From assembly GCA_048380335.1 (NCBI GenBank), contig DBFCCI010000006.1, forward strand, positions 1 through 64,000: a DNA stretch of 64,000 nucleotides, written 5' to 3'. The stretch comes from Lachnospira sp900551945. GTDB lineage: Bacteria; Bacillota; Clostridia; Lachnospirales; Lachnospiraceae. The notes under the pieces were generated by a model. That model worked only from the letters and a program-made list of their open reading frames with translations. It searched no databases and was not told the origin of the DNA. Made by a program: the position numbers and the translations under genes. Below, piece after piece: positions 25,340 to 34,448 of the stretch (its first letter is position 1; each line of letters opens with the position of its first letter).

Positions 25340-26733
25340 TACCAATATCCAAAGTATGGGTTTGAGTAATCACTTCTATGACTCTTTTTGAAGTTTCCAA
25401 ATCCATACATAGAAGCCATAAATCTTTCTCTATTACAATACATTCCGGGAACACCGATAAAATAATGAGTTCCGTTTGTATTTTCTTGAACCTTTCCAAA
25501 TAATAAATGTCTAAAATTATAAAAACCATGTATAAGAAAGCTATTATTTGCAATTGATTTATCTTGTATTGGCATAGCCTTTAATTGTTCTGGTGAAACT
25601 TCTATACAGTCGTAGTAATAGTCATTGTCAAATGCGTCAATAAAATCAGCATTTTTAAAGAATTTTTCAAAGCCATTATTGCTAAAACGTTTTTTAAGTT
25701 CAATATTATAAGCAGGCGCTTCTGCTACATGAATATCAGTTTCATCAGCGGTGTTTGCAACTTCTGTCGAAGAAATATCAGAAATAGTATCATAAGAATT
25801 ATTAGTATTAATGTCATTGTTTTCATTTTCTAAATGGGTATTGTCTGGGGTGGTAGTTTCAATGATTTTAGTATTTACTTTGTCAGTATTATTTGTGCTA
25901 TCTACATTGCTATTGCTGATACTTTCTGTAGTGTTGTTATTTATATTATTATCTGAAATATTTTCTGAAATTGTTGGCTTGTTATTAATAATAGGTGCTT
26001 GAGTGGACTTTGTAGAATTATTGTCAAGCTGTGTTATATTGTGGTTTGTTGTGGTTTGATTTGTTTTGTTGTTTGAGATATTTGGGGTATTAAAATTGTT
26101 GGTATTATTTACAGTTGTGTTATTATCAATAGCTTTGCTGTTAATAGGTGTGTGTTGCGATGGAGTATCAACTATATCTTTGATTTCATTAGGTGATGTA
26201 TTAAGATTGGTAATGGTTATGTTTTTATCTAAGCTATTTTTGTTAGTTGTATCAATAGAATTATTTTGTTTTGAAGTTGTTTTTGTATTGGTATCGGTTT
26301 GAGTTGTTTTTTTGATAGGAGTGTTTTCTTTTGGCTGTTTATATATTACATTTTCGGGAAGAAATGTTTCATCGTCCCAAAGGCTGTACATGCGGTAAAA
26401 GTCATCGTTGTTCTTTGTAGTTGCAATACCACATATATCTTTAAAGGCGTAACCAGAATTATTGATATTTGATGGGTTTAAAATGTCTTTATATTTTCCA
26501 CGCCCTGAGTTGACAACGGTGTTACCTAGATATATTGTTTTGAAGTATTTGTCAGAACGTGTAAGCAGATATATACTAAATATACAAGGTGCGTCAGTGT
26601 ATACACCTTGCAATGTAATATCTAGTTTAAATTGTCCACCTCGAACTTCTGCTTTTGCAAATCCGACATTTTTTTCTTTGACATTTCCAGGATAAGAATA
26701 GATGTATGAAACAAGACGTTTATAATCGCTCAT
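25327..26733 (-). CDS. Protein with long Asn/Thr-rich linker, unknown function
   Basis: A 468-residue protein with three parts. Residues 1-140 (MSDYKRLVSYIYSYPGN, then a beta-rich region) look like a globular domain. Residues about 140-340 are extremely rich in Asn, Thr, Ser and Ile, like a disordered linker. Residues about 340-468 form a second conserved-looking domain (NGFEKFF, HGFYNFRHLLFGK, FGYWYQEI). No signal peptide or membrane helix was seen. I recall this two-domain layout from Lachnospiraceae proteins of unknown function but cannot name a family with confidence. AAGAGGTAATT precedes the ATG. A single gene, overlapping the acetyltransferase 3' end. Confidence 0.7.
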   Translation of the reverse strand: MSDYKRLVSYIYSYPGNVKEKNVGFAKAEVRGGQFKLDITLQGVYTDAPCIFSIYLLTRSDKYFKTIYLGNTVVNSGRGKYKDILNPSNINNSGYAFKDICGIATTKNNDDFYRMYSLWDDETFLPENVIYKQPKENTPIKKTTQTDTNTKTTSKQNNSIDTTNKNSLDKNITITNLNTSPNEIKDIVDTPSQHTPINSKAIDNNTTVNNTNNFNTPNISNNKTNQTTTNHNITQLDNNSTKSTQAPIINNKPTISENISDNNINNNTTESISNSNVDSTNNTDKVNTKIIETTTPDNTHLENENNDINTNNSYDTISDISSTEVANTADETDIHVAEAPAYNIELKKRFSNNGFEKFFKNADFIDAFDNDYYYDCIEVSPEQLKAMPIQDKSIANNSFLIHGFYNFRHLLFGKVQENTNGTHYFIGVPGMYCNRERFMASMYGFGNFKKSHRSDYSNPYFGYWYQEI

Positions 26734-26849
26734 AATTACCTCTTAAATAATAGTTTATATGCAAACTTATGCTGAAATATAAGAAAAGATTACAAAAATA
26801 TATTTTTTAGTTTTTAAATTTTGGATATGTGGTTTCCAATTGCTATATA

Positions 26850-26878
26850 TTGATGGATTAATTTTTGCATGGTATAAT
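26850..26878 (+). promoter_or_regulatory. Promoter of the restriction-modification operon
   Basis: TTGATG at 26850-26855, a 17-bp spacer, and TATAAT at 26873-26878. This leaves a leader of nearly 150 bases before the methyltransferase. Confidence 0.6.
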
Positions 26879-27030
26879 ATCAGACACTTAATATAAAGAT
26901 TATAAAAATAATAATAAAAGAAACTATAACATCATTATTGCTATTTTAGTGTATTAAAAATAAGATTTAATAGTGTTAGAGTATATGTTTTATTTTATAA
27001 GTTTTTTCATTTTTGAAAGGAATTTAACTG

Positions 27031-27939
27031 ATGAGTATAAATAGTGCTGGACAGATGAATTTTAATTTTGACAAATTATTTACTGCTCCATTAGAAGAAG
27101 AAAATATGACAGGAAATAGTTCTATGGCAATACTTGGAGATAGTATTTCTGTTTTAAAGAAAATGAAGGATAAATCAGTCCAGCTTATATTTGCCGATGC
27201 ACCATATAATATTGGGAAGGACTTCGGCAATAACAGTGATAAATGGAACAATATGTATGATTATATAGATTGGTGTAAAGTATGGATTGATGAGTGTATG
27301 CGTGTGCTTTCAGATACAGGAACAATGTATTTTATGACAGCGACTCAGCATATGCCATATCTTGATGTGTTTGTTTCAGAAAAATATAATGTTTTGTGTA
27401 GAATTATATGGGCGTATGACAGTTCGGGTGTTCAATCTAAGAAGATATACGGTTCTCTTTATGAGCCAATTTTAATGATTAATAAAACTAAAAAGTCGAA
27501 ATATACCTTTAATTATGAAGAGATTATGATTGAGGCAAAAACAGGAGCAAAAAGAAAACTTATTGATTATAGAAAAAATCCCCCACAACCTTATAACACA
27601 AAAAAAGTTCCCGGAAATGTATGGGATTTTAGCAGAGTAAGATTTAAAATGAATGAATATGAAAATCATCCGACACAAAAACCAGAGGCGCTACTTGAGC
27701 GTATTATAAAAGCGTCATCTAATGTAGGAGATGTAGTATTAGACCCGTTTTCAGGTTCATTTACAACAATTGCTACAGCAATTCGTTTAAAAAGAGTTGC
27801 AATAGGGATTGAATTAAATGAAGAATATTATGAAATAGGATTAAGACGTACGGGTATTACGGCTATAAGAAATGGAAAAAGTCTTGAAAAAGTTAAAGTA
27901 CGAAAGACTAATGCTAAGTCAAAGTATGTAAGAGGATAA
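27031..27939 (+). CDS. DNA adenine methyltransferase (beta class), Type II
   Basis: A 302-residue SAM-dependent DNA methyltransferase. The catalytic motif IV reads DAPY (D56-Y59) rather than the usual DPPY, followed by NIGKDF. NHPTQKP and the SAM-binding LDPFSGSFTT follow, so motif IV precedes motif I, the beta-class order. It resembles adenine methylases of the YhdJ/EcoKII type, whose known target is ATGCAT; that specificity here is inference. The putative endonuclease starts four bases after its stop. A GAAAGGAATT site precedes the ATG. Confidence 0.88.
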   Translation: MSINSAGQMNFNFDKLFTAPLEEENMTGNSSMAILGDSISVLKKMKDKSVQLIFADAPYNIGKDFGNNSDKWNNMYDYIDWCKVWIDECMRVLSDTGTMYFMTATQHMPYLDVFVSEKYNVLCRIIWAYDSSGVQSKKIYGSLYEPILMINKTKKSKYTFNYEEIMIEAKTGAKRKLIDYRKNPPQPYNTKKVPGNVWDFSRVRFKMNEYENHPTQKPEALLERIIKASSNVGDVVLDPFSGSFTTIATAIRLKRVAIGIELNEEYYEIGLRRTGITAIRNGKSLEKVKVRKTNAKSKYVRG

Positions 27940-27943
27940 TAGT

Positions 27944-29032
27944 GTGAAGATTACAGAAGTTTTTATTGAAGAAATATTAAAAAAAGAATATCCAAACAAC
28001 TATCAAAGAATATATGATGATAGTCCTATGCTTCAATACCTTGATAAGAAAATGAAGGCTGTTCATGGAAATAGTAAAACTCGTAGGAGTCTTGCAAATA
28101 TATATGCAGTTTATTCTATATTGAATTTTTATCAAGAGGATTTCTATGAAAAGAAAAAACAGTATTGTAAATTTAAAGGGTATGATTATATGAAATTGTT
28201 TAACTATTATCGTGGGCTTTATGGCGGTAATAAGTTACAAAATCATGCGTTAAATTCTCGTGTAAATGGGGAGTTTCATAATAAAATTAAAAGTGCTGTT
28301 AATGATTTAATAATTATTAATGATGGAAAATACTTAATTCATATAGATTATATATATGTTGATGGAAATGATATTAGTAAAGTGGCTTGTAAAATAATTC
28401 AAAAATATATTAATCTTTTAATGCAAAAAGACAATGAACTAATTAGTATTCTTGAAAAATTACGCAACATGACAGATTATAATGAGAAAAAAGAAAATAT
28501 TAATATGTTGTTAGCAGAAGATGCAGAGGCAAGAATTTTTGAAATAATTAGTTATGCTATTTTAAAGAACCATTATAAAAATATTACTGTATTTTTTGGA
28601 TATACGAAAGATACAGTTAGTGAAGTAGCTCTTGAATTATTTAAAACTGGTAGAACAAATGCTAATGATGGTGGAATAGATTTTGTAATGCGACCTGTAG
28701 GAAGATTTTTTCAGGTGACAGAAGTTAATAATTATGACAAGTATTTGCTAGATATTGATAAAGTCATGCACTTTCCAATTAGTTTTGTTATTAAGACGAA
28801 TAAGAGCAAGGTTAATATATTGAAAGATTTGGAAAAATATATTTTAGAGCGCTCAGGTGGAATGGCAGTTTTAGAAGAAAGATATAAGAATGCTATTGAA
28901 GAAATTATAACTATAAATGAATTAAAAACATGGATAGAAGAATTAAATGATAACGATATCGACAATATTATTAGGGATATTGACGTTTATTATAGGTTAG
29001 AGATGAATATCGAAGCACAAGATGATGAATAA
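27944..29032 (+). CDS. Putative Type II restriction endonuclease
   Basis: A 362-residue protein with a GTG start (AGAGGATAAT before it) directly after the methyltransferase gene. The C-terminal half has E200 in IFEIISYAIL and DGGIDF (242-247), then FFQVTEV (255-261). This pattern resembles the PD-(D/E)xK nuclease core of Mrr/Type II enzymes, although the final Lys is not in the canonical place. The partner position supports a cognate endonuclease. Sequence is AT-rich, as expected for a mobile pair, but no recombinase or direct repeat was seen at its borders. Confidence 0.75.
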   Translation: MKITEVFIEEILKKEYPNNYQRIYDDSPMLQYLDKKMKAVHGNSKTRRSLANIYAVYSILNFYQEDFYEKKKQYCKFKGYDYMKLFNYYRGLYGGNKLQNHALNSRVNGEFHNKIKSAVNDLIIINDGKYLIHIDYIYVDGNDISKVACKIIQKYINLLMQKDNELISILEKLRNMTDYNEKKENINMLLAEDAEARIFEIISYAILKNHYKNITVFFGYTKDTVSEVALELFKTGRTNANDGGIDFVMRPVGRFFQVTEVNNYDKYLLDIDKVMHFPISFVIKTNKSKVNILKDLEKYILERSGGMAVLEERYKNAIEEIITINELKTWIEELNDNDIDNIIRDIDVYYRLEMNIEAQDDE

Positions 29033-29059
29033 ATCTTAAAAAGACCAGTATCCACCATC

Positions 29060-29088
29060 TTGACAAATTGCTATATTATAAGTATAAT
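29060..29088 (+). promoter_or_regulatory. Consensus promoter of SRP RNA
   Basis: Perfect TTGACA at 29060-29065 and perfect TATAAT at 29083-29088 with a 17-bp spacer. Transcription should start near 29095. Confidence 0.9.
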
Positions 29089-29095
29089 TAAATAA

Positions 29096-29366
29096 CCGCG
29101 CAGCTGGGGTAGTAGCGGCACCCTGTACCTGCAATCCGCTATAGCAGGAGTGATGTTCGGCCTAGGGCGCTATATTTATGGAGCTGCCCGATAAAAGTGG
29201 TGTTGACATTTTGGGTCTCCCGCAACAGAAATTCATGAAACATGTCAGGTCAGGAATGAAGCAGCATTAAGTGAAACCTTTTGTGTGCCGGGAGGGTGCC
29301 TGAATCGAGCTAACTGTATCGGTAACGTCTGTGGGTATAGGTTCGAAGCAGAACGCGCGGTTTTAT
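29096..29366 (+). ncRNA. ffs: Signal recognition particle RNA, large type with Alu domain
   Basis: About 270 nt. The ends pair (CCGCGC at 29096-29101 with GCGCGG at 29355-29360). The conserved SRP core is at about 29241-29270, with GTCAGGTCAGGAATGAAGC in place of the usual GTCAGGTCCGGAAGGAAGC, the Ffh-binding helix. The 5' part (GGGGTAGTAGCGG...CCTGTACCTG) corresponds to the Alu domain found in Bacillus and clostridial scRNA. A T-run after 29360 ends it. It lies directly upstream of dnaX. Confidence 0.93.
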
Positions 29367-29397
29367 TTTTTTGTGGCGCATTTGTGTGGAGGTAGTT

Positions 29398-31029
29398 ATG
29401 GCATATCAGGCATTGTATAGAAAGTGGCGTCCAGACAATTTTGAAGATGTAAAAGGACAAGACCATATAGTAACAACTTTACAAAATCAGATAAAAGCCG
29501 ATAGAATAGGCCATGCGTATTTGTTTTGCGGAACAAGAGGAACTGGTAAGACAAGTATTGCAAAAATATTTGCAAAGGCTGTCAATTGCGAACATCCTAT
29601 AAATGGAAGTCCTTGCAACGAATGTGAAAGTTGTAGGGCGATTGCTACAGGTAATTCCATGAATGTTATCGAGATAGACGCAGCATCTAATAACGGCGTT
29701 GATAACATTAGACAAATTCGTGATGAAGTTCAATATTCTCCAACACAAGGTAAATATAAAGTATATATAATTGATGAAGTTCATATGTTGTCGATAGGAG
29801 CATTTAATGCACTTTTAAAGACACTTGAAGAACCACCTTCATATGTTATATTTATACTTGCAACAACAGAAGCACATAAAATTCCTGTCACAATTCTTTC
29901 AAGATGTCAAAGGTATGATTTTCACAGAATATCAATAGAAACAATTTCAGACAGATTATCACAGCTTATGCAGGCTGAGAATATTAATGTAGAAGATAAG
30001 GCAATAAAATATATTGCAAAGGCAGCAGACGGTTCACTTCGAGATGCGTTAAGTTTACTTGACCAGTGCATTGCATTTTATCTAGGGCGTGACCTTAAGT
30101 ATGAAAATGTATTAGATGTGCTGGGGGCAGTTGATACACAAGTATATGCAGAGATGCTTTCATTAATAACAATGTCTGATACAACAGCAGTAATGGAGCT
30201 TATAGAAAAGCTTATAATGCAGGGTAGAGATATAGGTCAGTTTGTAAATGATTTTATATGGTATTTGCGTAATCTACTACTTATAAAGACAACTGATGAT
30301 TTATCAAAGGTTGAAGATGTTATAGAAGCTTCAAAGGACAGCATAGAGCAGTTAAAAAAAGATGCGAAGCTGGTTGATACAGATACTATTATGATGTATA
30401 TAAGAGTATTATCTGAACTTGCAAATGACCTTAAAGTAGCTACACAAAAAAGAATTAAGTTAGAAGTAACTCTTATTAAGCTTATGAAGCCGGCAATGTC
30501 GGCTACACAAGATATATCAGATATAATGGGAAGATTATCGGTTCTTGAAGGGCAAATGCAAGATGCTTTAAATAAACTTAAAAATGGTGTAATTCCGGCA
30601 AATATTAATAGTGTTGCTGGTGAAATACCATTTAATAATACAAGTATAAAAAAAGAAAGTGTTGAAAAAAGAGTTATAGAAGCGCTACCAGAAGATATGG
30701 AAGCTATAGCAAAGCAATGGGACTCAATTGTGTATTCAATAGATGACCCAATGGCAAGAACATTTCTTTTGCAATCTAATGTAACACTGACACAAGATGG
30801 TACAGCACTTGAGATAATGTTTAAATCGACTTCAGCTTATAATGCTTTTTCAAGAGAAGAAGACAGACAACGACTTGAAGAACTTATTGAAGAACGCACA
30901 GGAATAAGTGTTAATATAAAAATAACAAAATTAGATGATAACGAAGATTTTCAAAATAGATTTACAGATATAAGAGAGTTAGTAAGCAATATAGATATTG
31001 TAGTAGATGATAAGGAGGAATATATCTAA
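29398..31029 (+). CDS. dnaX: DNA polymerase III subunit gamma/tau
   Basis: Clamp-loader ATPase of the replisome, 543 residues. It starts with MAYQALYRKWRP after a GGAGGT site; upstream in-frame codons are ignored. Walker A GTRGTGKTS (45-53), the zinc module (C64, C73, C76, C79), Walker B DEVHML (about 126), and a C-terminal tau-like region are present. It overlaps ybaB by one base (TAATG), forming dnaX-ybaB-recR. Confidence 0.96.
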   Translation: MAYQALYRKWRPDNFEDVKGQDHIVTTLQNQIKADRIGHAYLFCGTRGTGKTSIAKIFAKAVNCEHPINGSPCNECESCRAIATGNSMNVIEIDAASNNGVDNIRQIRDEVQYSPTQGKYKVYIIDEVHMLSIGAFNALLKTLEEPPSYVIFILATTEAHKIPVTILSRCQRYDFHRISIETISDRLSQLMQAENINVEDKAIKYIAKAADGSLRDALSLLDQCIAFYLGRDLKYENVLDVLGAVDTQVYAEMLSLITMSDTTAVMELIEKLIMQGRDIGQFVNDFIWYLRNLLLIKTTDDLSKVEDVIEASKDSIEQLKKDAKLVDTDTIMMYIRVLSELANDLKVATQKRIKLEVTLIKLMKPAMSATQDISDIMGRLSVLEGQMQDALNKLKNGVIPANINSVAGEIPFNNTSIKKESVEKRVIEALPEDMEAIAKQWDSIVYSIDDPMARTFLLQSNVTLTQDGTALEIMFKSTSAYNAFSREEDRQRLEELIEERTGISVNIKITKLDDNEDFQNRFTDIRELVSNIDIVVDDKEEYI

Positions 31030-31379
31030 TGGCAAAGAGAGGCGGATTTCCAGGAGGAATGCCTGGTAACATGAACAATTTAATGAAACAGGCTCAAAGA
31101 ATGCAAAAGCAGATGGAAACACAGCAGGCAGAGCTTGAAGCTAAAGAGTTTACAGCAGCAGCAGGCGGTGGTGTTGTAGAAGTTACTGTAACAGGAAAAA
31201 GAGAAGTTACTAAGGTAAAGATTGACCCAGAAGCAGTTGACCCAGATGACGTTGAAATGCTTGAAGACCTTATAATGGCAGCAACTAACGAAGCACTTAG
31301 AAAGTGTGAAGAAGAATCACAAGCACAGATGTCTAAGATTACAGGAGGTCTTAGTGGCTTTGGCGGAGGCTTATTCTAA
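31029..31379 (+). CDS. ybaB: YbaB/EbfC family nucleoid-associated protein
   Basis: A 116-residue DNA-binding protein. The Gly/Met-rich N-terminus (GGFPGGMPGNM) and MKQAQRMQKQM helix are typical, and GGGVVEVTVTGKREV follows. Dimers bind DNA as tweezers; it is nearly always encoded between dnaX and recR. It overlaps both neighbours by one base. Confidence 0.95.
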   Translation: MAKRGGFPGGMPGNMNNLMKQAQRMQKQMETQQAELEAKEFTAAAGGGVVEVTVTGKREVTKVKIDPEAVDPDDVEMLEDLIMAATNEALRKCEEESQAQMSKITGGLSGFGGGLF

Positions 31380-31975
31380 TGGACATTTACAGTAGTCACG
31401 TTAATAAATTAATAGAACAACTGTCAAGATTACCAGGTGTTGGGGCAAAAAGCGCCCAGCGCCTGGCATTTCACATTATAAACATGCCTAAGGAAGAAGT
31501 AGAGGGGCTTGCTAGTACAATTACAGACGCAAAGGCAAATGTAAGATATTGCAAAGAGTGTTTTACTTTGACTGATGATGAGATATGCCCAATATGCAGC
31601 AATCCTAAAAGAGACCATTCAGTTATTATGGTTGTAGAAAATACAAGGGACTTAGCAGCTTATGAAAAAACGGGAAAATATGAGGGCGTATATCATGTAC
31701 TTCATGGAGCAATAAGTCCAATGTTAGGAATTGGCCCTGCCGATATTAAGTTAAAGGAGCTTATGAAGCGTCTTGAAGGTGATGTAACGGAGGTAATTAT
31801 TGCCACTAATTCAAGCCTTGAAGGTGAAACAACAGCTATGTATATAAGTAGACTTATTAAGCCTACGGGGATTAAAGTTACAAGGATAGCGAGTGGCGTG
31901 CCAGTAGGCGGTGACCTTGAATATATTGATGAGGTTACTCTTTTAAGGGCATTAGAGGGAAGGACTGAATTATAA
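31379..31975 (+). CDS. recR: Recombination mediator RecR
   Basis: A 198-residue protein of the RecFOR pathway, which loads RecA at gaps. LPGVGAKSAQR is the helix-hairpin-helix, C58/C61/C70/C73 form the zinc finger, and the Toprim domain follows (VVENTRDL, HVLHGAISP). The jetA-like gene starts three bases after its stop, so the operon continues. Confidence 0.96.
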   Translation: MDIYSSHVNKLIEQLSRLPGVGAKSAQRLAFHIINMPKEEVEGLASTITDAKANVRYCKECFTLTDDEICPICSNPKRDHSVIMVVENTRDLAAYEKTGKYEGVYHVLHGAISPMLGIGPADIKLKELMKRLEGDVTEVIIATNSSLEGETTAMYISRLIKPTGIKVTRIASGVPVGGDLEYIDEVTLLRALEGRTEL

Positions 31976-31977
31976 TT

Positions 31978-33504
31978 ATGAATGTTAATTCTGATATGCT
32001 TAGTGATATTATTTCAGGTCATAAAGAAAGAATGATTAACTTAAAGAAATATTATCCATTTTTTAAGTTGTCAGAGGTTTCATTTTCACAATTAGAAGCT
32101 GGAAAGTATGAAGCTCTTGATATGGGGTATATTTTAATGGCGGTTATTCGTTTCTTTATAGAACAGAATAATTTTAGAGAAAAAGATGTTTTATATAGTG
32201 AATATGAAAATTTTGTTATTCAGATTATAAAGAATGATTTTCAACTTGAACTTACAATAAGTGATTATGAAAATGTTGCACAGTATATTTTTGATAAGCT
32301 AACAAATGAGGGGAAGCCTTTTGATTTTGAATACTTTGACCCAGTAGATAGAAAAAAGAAGGTGTCAAGAGTAAGAATTATCGACAGTTATATAAAGGAT
32401 AATATAGTCAAGTATTCAATAACTTCTGAGGCAGTTGAGTTTTATCTTGATACAAAAGAGATAAAAGACGAGAGTCGAATAAGTGTTGCACAGCTTTTAC
32501 TTGAGAAAATGATACGTTCACAAAACTTTAGAGGTGGAGTTGAAGTTGTTGCAAGAATAAATGAAGAAGTTAATCGTCTAAAGCTTAAAAAAGATGAAGT
32601 TGTTTCTATATTATCAAGTGATGTATTTGCAGGACTTAAAGCTTATGAAGACTTCGTAAATACAGGAATGAAATGGTTTGAAGAAGAAGAAAGACTTTTT
32701 AAGAAAAATCGTATTCTTATAGAAAATGCGTTGAAGAAGTTAAGTGCTAACTCTAATGATGACAGTTCTTACTATAAGACTATAAATGATATATATGAGC
32801 TGGAAAATCAGTTAAAAATAGCAATGAACCGCCATTTTGAGTTGTTAAAGGCTTGCACAGATATGCAAAAATTAACAGACGACGCTGTGCGTAGAGCAAA
32901 GCTTGGAAGACTTAGAAGTCATATTGATTTTTCAACAGTTTTAAAAGATATGATAAAGACAGATAATGCTAAAACTTTAGAGTGGTTTATTAAACCACTG
33001 TTAAAGCCTAAAGTTAAAAAGTTCTTTGATATAATATCTATTGATGAAGCCCTTACACAACGCATACCACAATCAGAAGTCATCGAGAAAGTAAGTAATG
33101 AAAGTGCAAAAGAAATTGTATTTGCTGATGAATTAGAAGATAGCAGGATAAAAGATAACTATACATTTCTTATGAATAATCTTTTGCAGGCATTTAGTAT
33201 AAGAAGTGAATTTACATTGGAGGAGTTTAATATTGCTATGCAAAAAACGTATGGTGATAAAGTTTTGCTTAATGCCGATTATTATTCTTTCTTTGTAAAC
33301 TTATGCCAGAAGCAAAGATATGAAATAAGTGATAAAACAGAAGAAAGTCTATTATATAATATTTTTAAAGATAATAAGAACGTTCATATTAATGGAAATT
33401 TTGTATTTGAGATAATTATGAATAATACGTCAAAGGTAAAGATAGGAAAGCATTGTGAAATTTCTAACGTATGTTTTAGAAAGGAAAATATTAATGGAAG
33501 ATAG
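31978..33504 (+). CDS. jetA: JetA-like protein of Wadjet/condensin system (DUF5716)
   Basis: A 508-residue mainly helical protein recognised as the JetA (DUF5716) type, equivalent to the MukF/MksF kleisin. The N-terminal half has winged-helix character (LEAGKYEALDMGYILMAVI, a segment on partially open repeat), and the C-terminal half (TLEEFN) again resembles a winged helix. In Wadjet it bridges the SMC heads encoded by jetC. It starts directly after recR, so it is expressed with dnaX-ybaB-recR, which is unlike a typical defence island. It overlaps jetB by 11 bases. Confidence 0.8.
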   Translation: MNVNSDMLSDIISGHKERMINLKKYYPFFKLSEVSFSQLEAGKYEALDMGYILMAVIRFFIEQNNFREKDVLYSEYENFVIQIIKNDFQLELTISDYENVAQYIFDKLTNEGKPFDFEYFDPVDRKKKVSRVRIIDSYIKDNIVKYSITSEAVEFYLDTKEIKDESRISVAQLLLEKMIRSQNFRGGVEVVARINEEVNRLKLKKDEVVSILSSDVFAGLKAYEDFVNTGMKWFEEEERLFKKNRILIENALKKLSANSNDDSSYYKTINDIYELENQLKIAMNRHFELLKACTDMQKLTDDAVRRAKLGRLRSHIDFSTVLKDMIKTDNAKTLEWFIKPLLKPKVKKFFDIISIDEALTQRIPQSEVIEKVSNESAKEIVFADELEDSRIKDNYTFLMNNLLQAFSIRSEFTLEEFNIAMQKTYGDKVLLNADYYSFFVNLCQKQRYEISDKTEESLLYNIFKDNKNVHINGNFVFEIIMNNTSKVKIGKHCEISNVCFRKENINGR

Positions 33505-34201
33505 AAATCTTGAAAAAGCTCTTGATATAGTGTCAGTATTAATTACAGGTCAACCAATTAGGGAAAATGATGTTAATGATATGCTTTATCAAGAGTATAA
33601 TAATAATGCACAAGTTTATGACATAGTTAATATGTCATTAAAGAAAATGAACCTTAATATATATGAATACAATAATGGTCTTTATATAAGTGTTAAAGAA
33701 AACAACAATGTATTTGGTTATTCTAATGAAGAATTGCGTCAAGAGCTTGGAGTAAAGGTTAATAAAGATTTGTATATGGCTTATTTTGTGATTTATAATA
33801 CAATAACAGAATTTTATAGCGATACAATAAGTTCAACTTATGCAGAGTTTGTAAAAGTTGAAGATGTTATAAGAAATACTGATAAAGCTCTTTTGGGAAT
33901 TATTGATAAACAAAATGGATTTATTAAAAATGAAGTTGAAGAAAATAGCTTTAAACAGATTGCATTAAGTTGGGACGAGCTTCCAGTTACAACAATACAA
34001 GATGGTGGTATTGTGAGAGCCGCAAGAAATTCAAAAACAGGTTTTGTAAAAATGGTGTTTAATTTTCTTGTAAAGCAGGAGTTGTTAATTGAAAGTGGAG
34101 ATAGATATTATCCAACAGATAGATTTAGAGCTTTGATTGAGAATTATTTTGATGATTATAGAGGTAGACTTGCACAGCTTTTAACTGAAAATATGGAATA
34201 A
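33494..34201 (+). CDS. jetB: JetB-like protein (DUF6063)
   Basis: A 235-residue protein, MukE/MksE-like (JetB). The start is the ATG at 33494, with AAGGAAA before it, overlapping jetA by 11 bases. Its helical N-terminus and winged-helix-like C-terminus (ITYN, ELLIESGDRYYPT) match the small kleisin partner. Copy D of the palindromic element separates it from jetC. Confidence 0.75.
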   Translation: MEDRNLEKALDIVSVLITGQPIRENDVNDMLYQEYNNNAQVYDIVNMSLKKMNLNIYEYNNGLYISVKENNNVFGYSNEELRQELGVKVNKDLYMAYFVIYNTITEFYSDTISSTYAEFVKVEDVIRNTDKALLGIIDKQNGFIKNEVEENSFKQIALSWDELPVTTIQDGGIVRAARNSKTGFVKMVFNFLVKQELLIESGDRYYPTDRFRALIENYFDDYRGRLAQLLTENME

Positions 34202-34222
34202 TAAAAAACTATTATAGGTGAA

Positions 34223-34347
34223 TTAAGTAAAAGTACAATTGTATATATTTATATGCCATTATCGAACAAGTATATTCGCTACTGTCATGCAAATATATAC
34301 AATTGTTATTTTAATGTTGCATTATCGTTTATATACTGCTGATATAT
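34223..34347 (+). repeat. GATATC palindromic element, copy D, inside jet cluster
   Basis: Retains AGTAAAAGTACAA, a perfect variable stem (ACAATTGTATATATTT with its complement), and an inner hairpin changed on both sides (CGAACA/TATTCG, where copies A and C have CAAACA/TGTTTG). The right end GATATATTACG is present and the left end is missing. Confidence 0.75.
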
Positions 34348-34448
34348 TACGAATTTTATTCCGATATAAAATACGAAAACTCAAACTTTACTTTTATTGT
34401 AAAATAAATAGTAGATAATTCACCTTTTAGATAAAATGGAGGTTAAAT

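Noticed and set aside
25811..26302. Hydrophobic + strand frames within the Asn/Thr-rich gene
   Set aside because: Antisense of AAT/ACA-rich codons gives Val/Leu runs that imitate membrane proteins.
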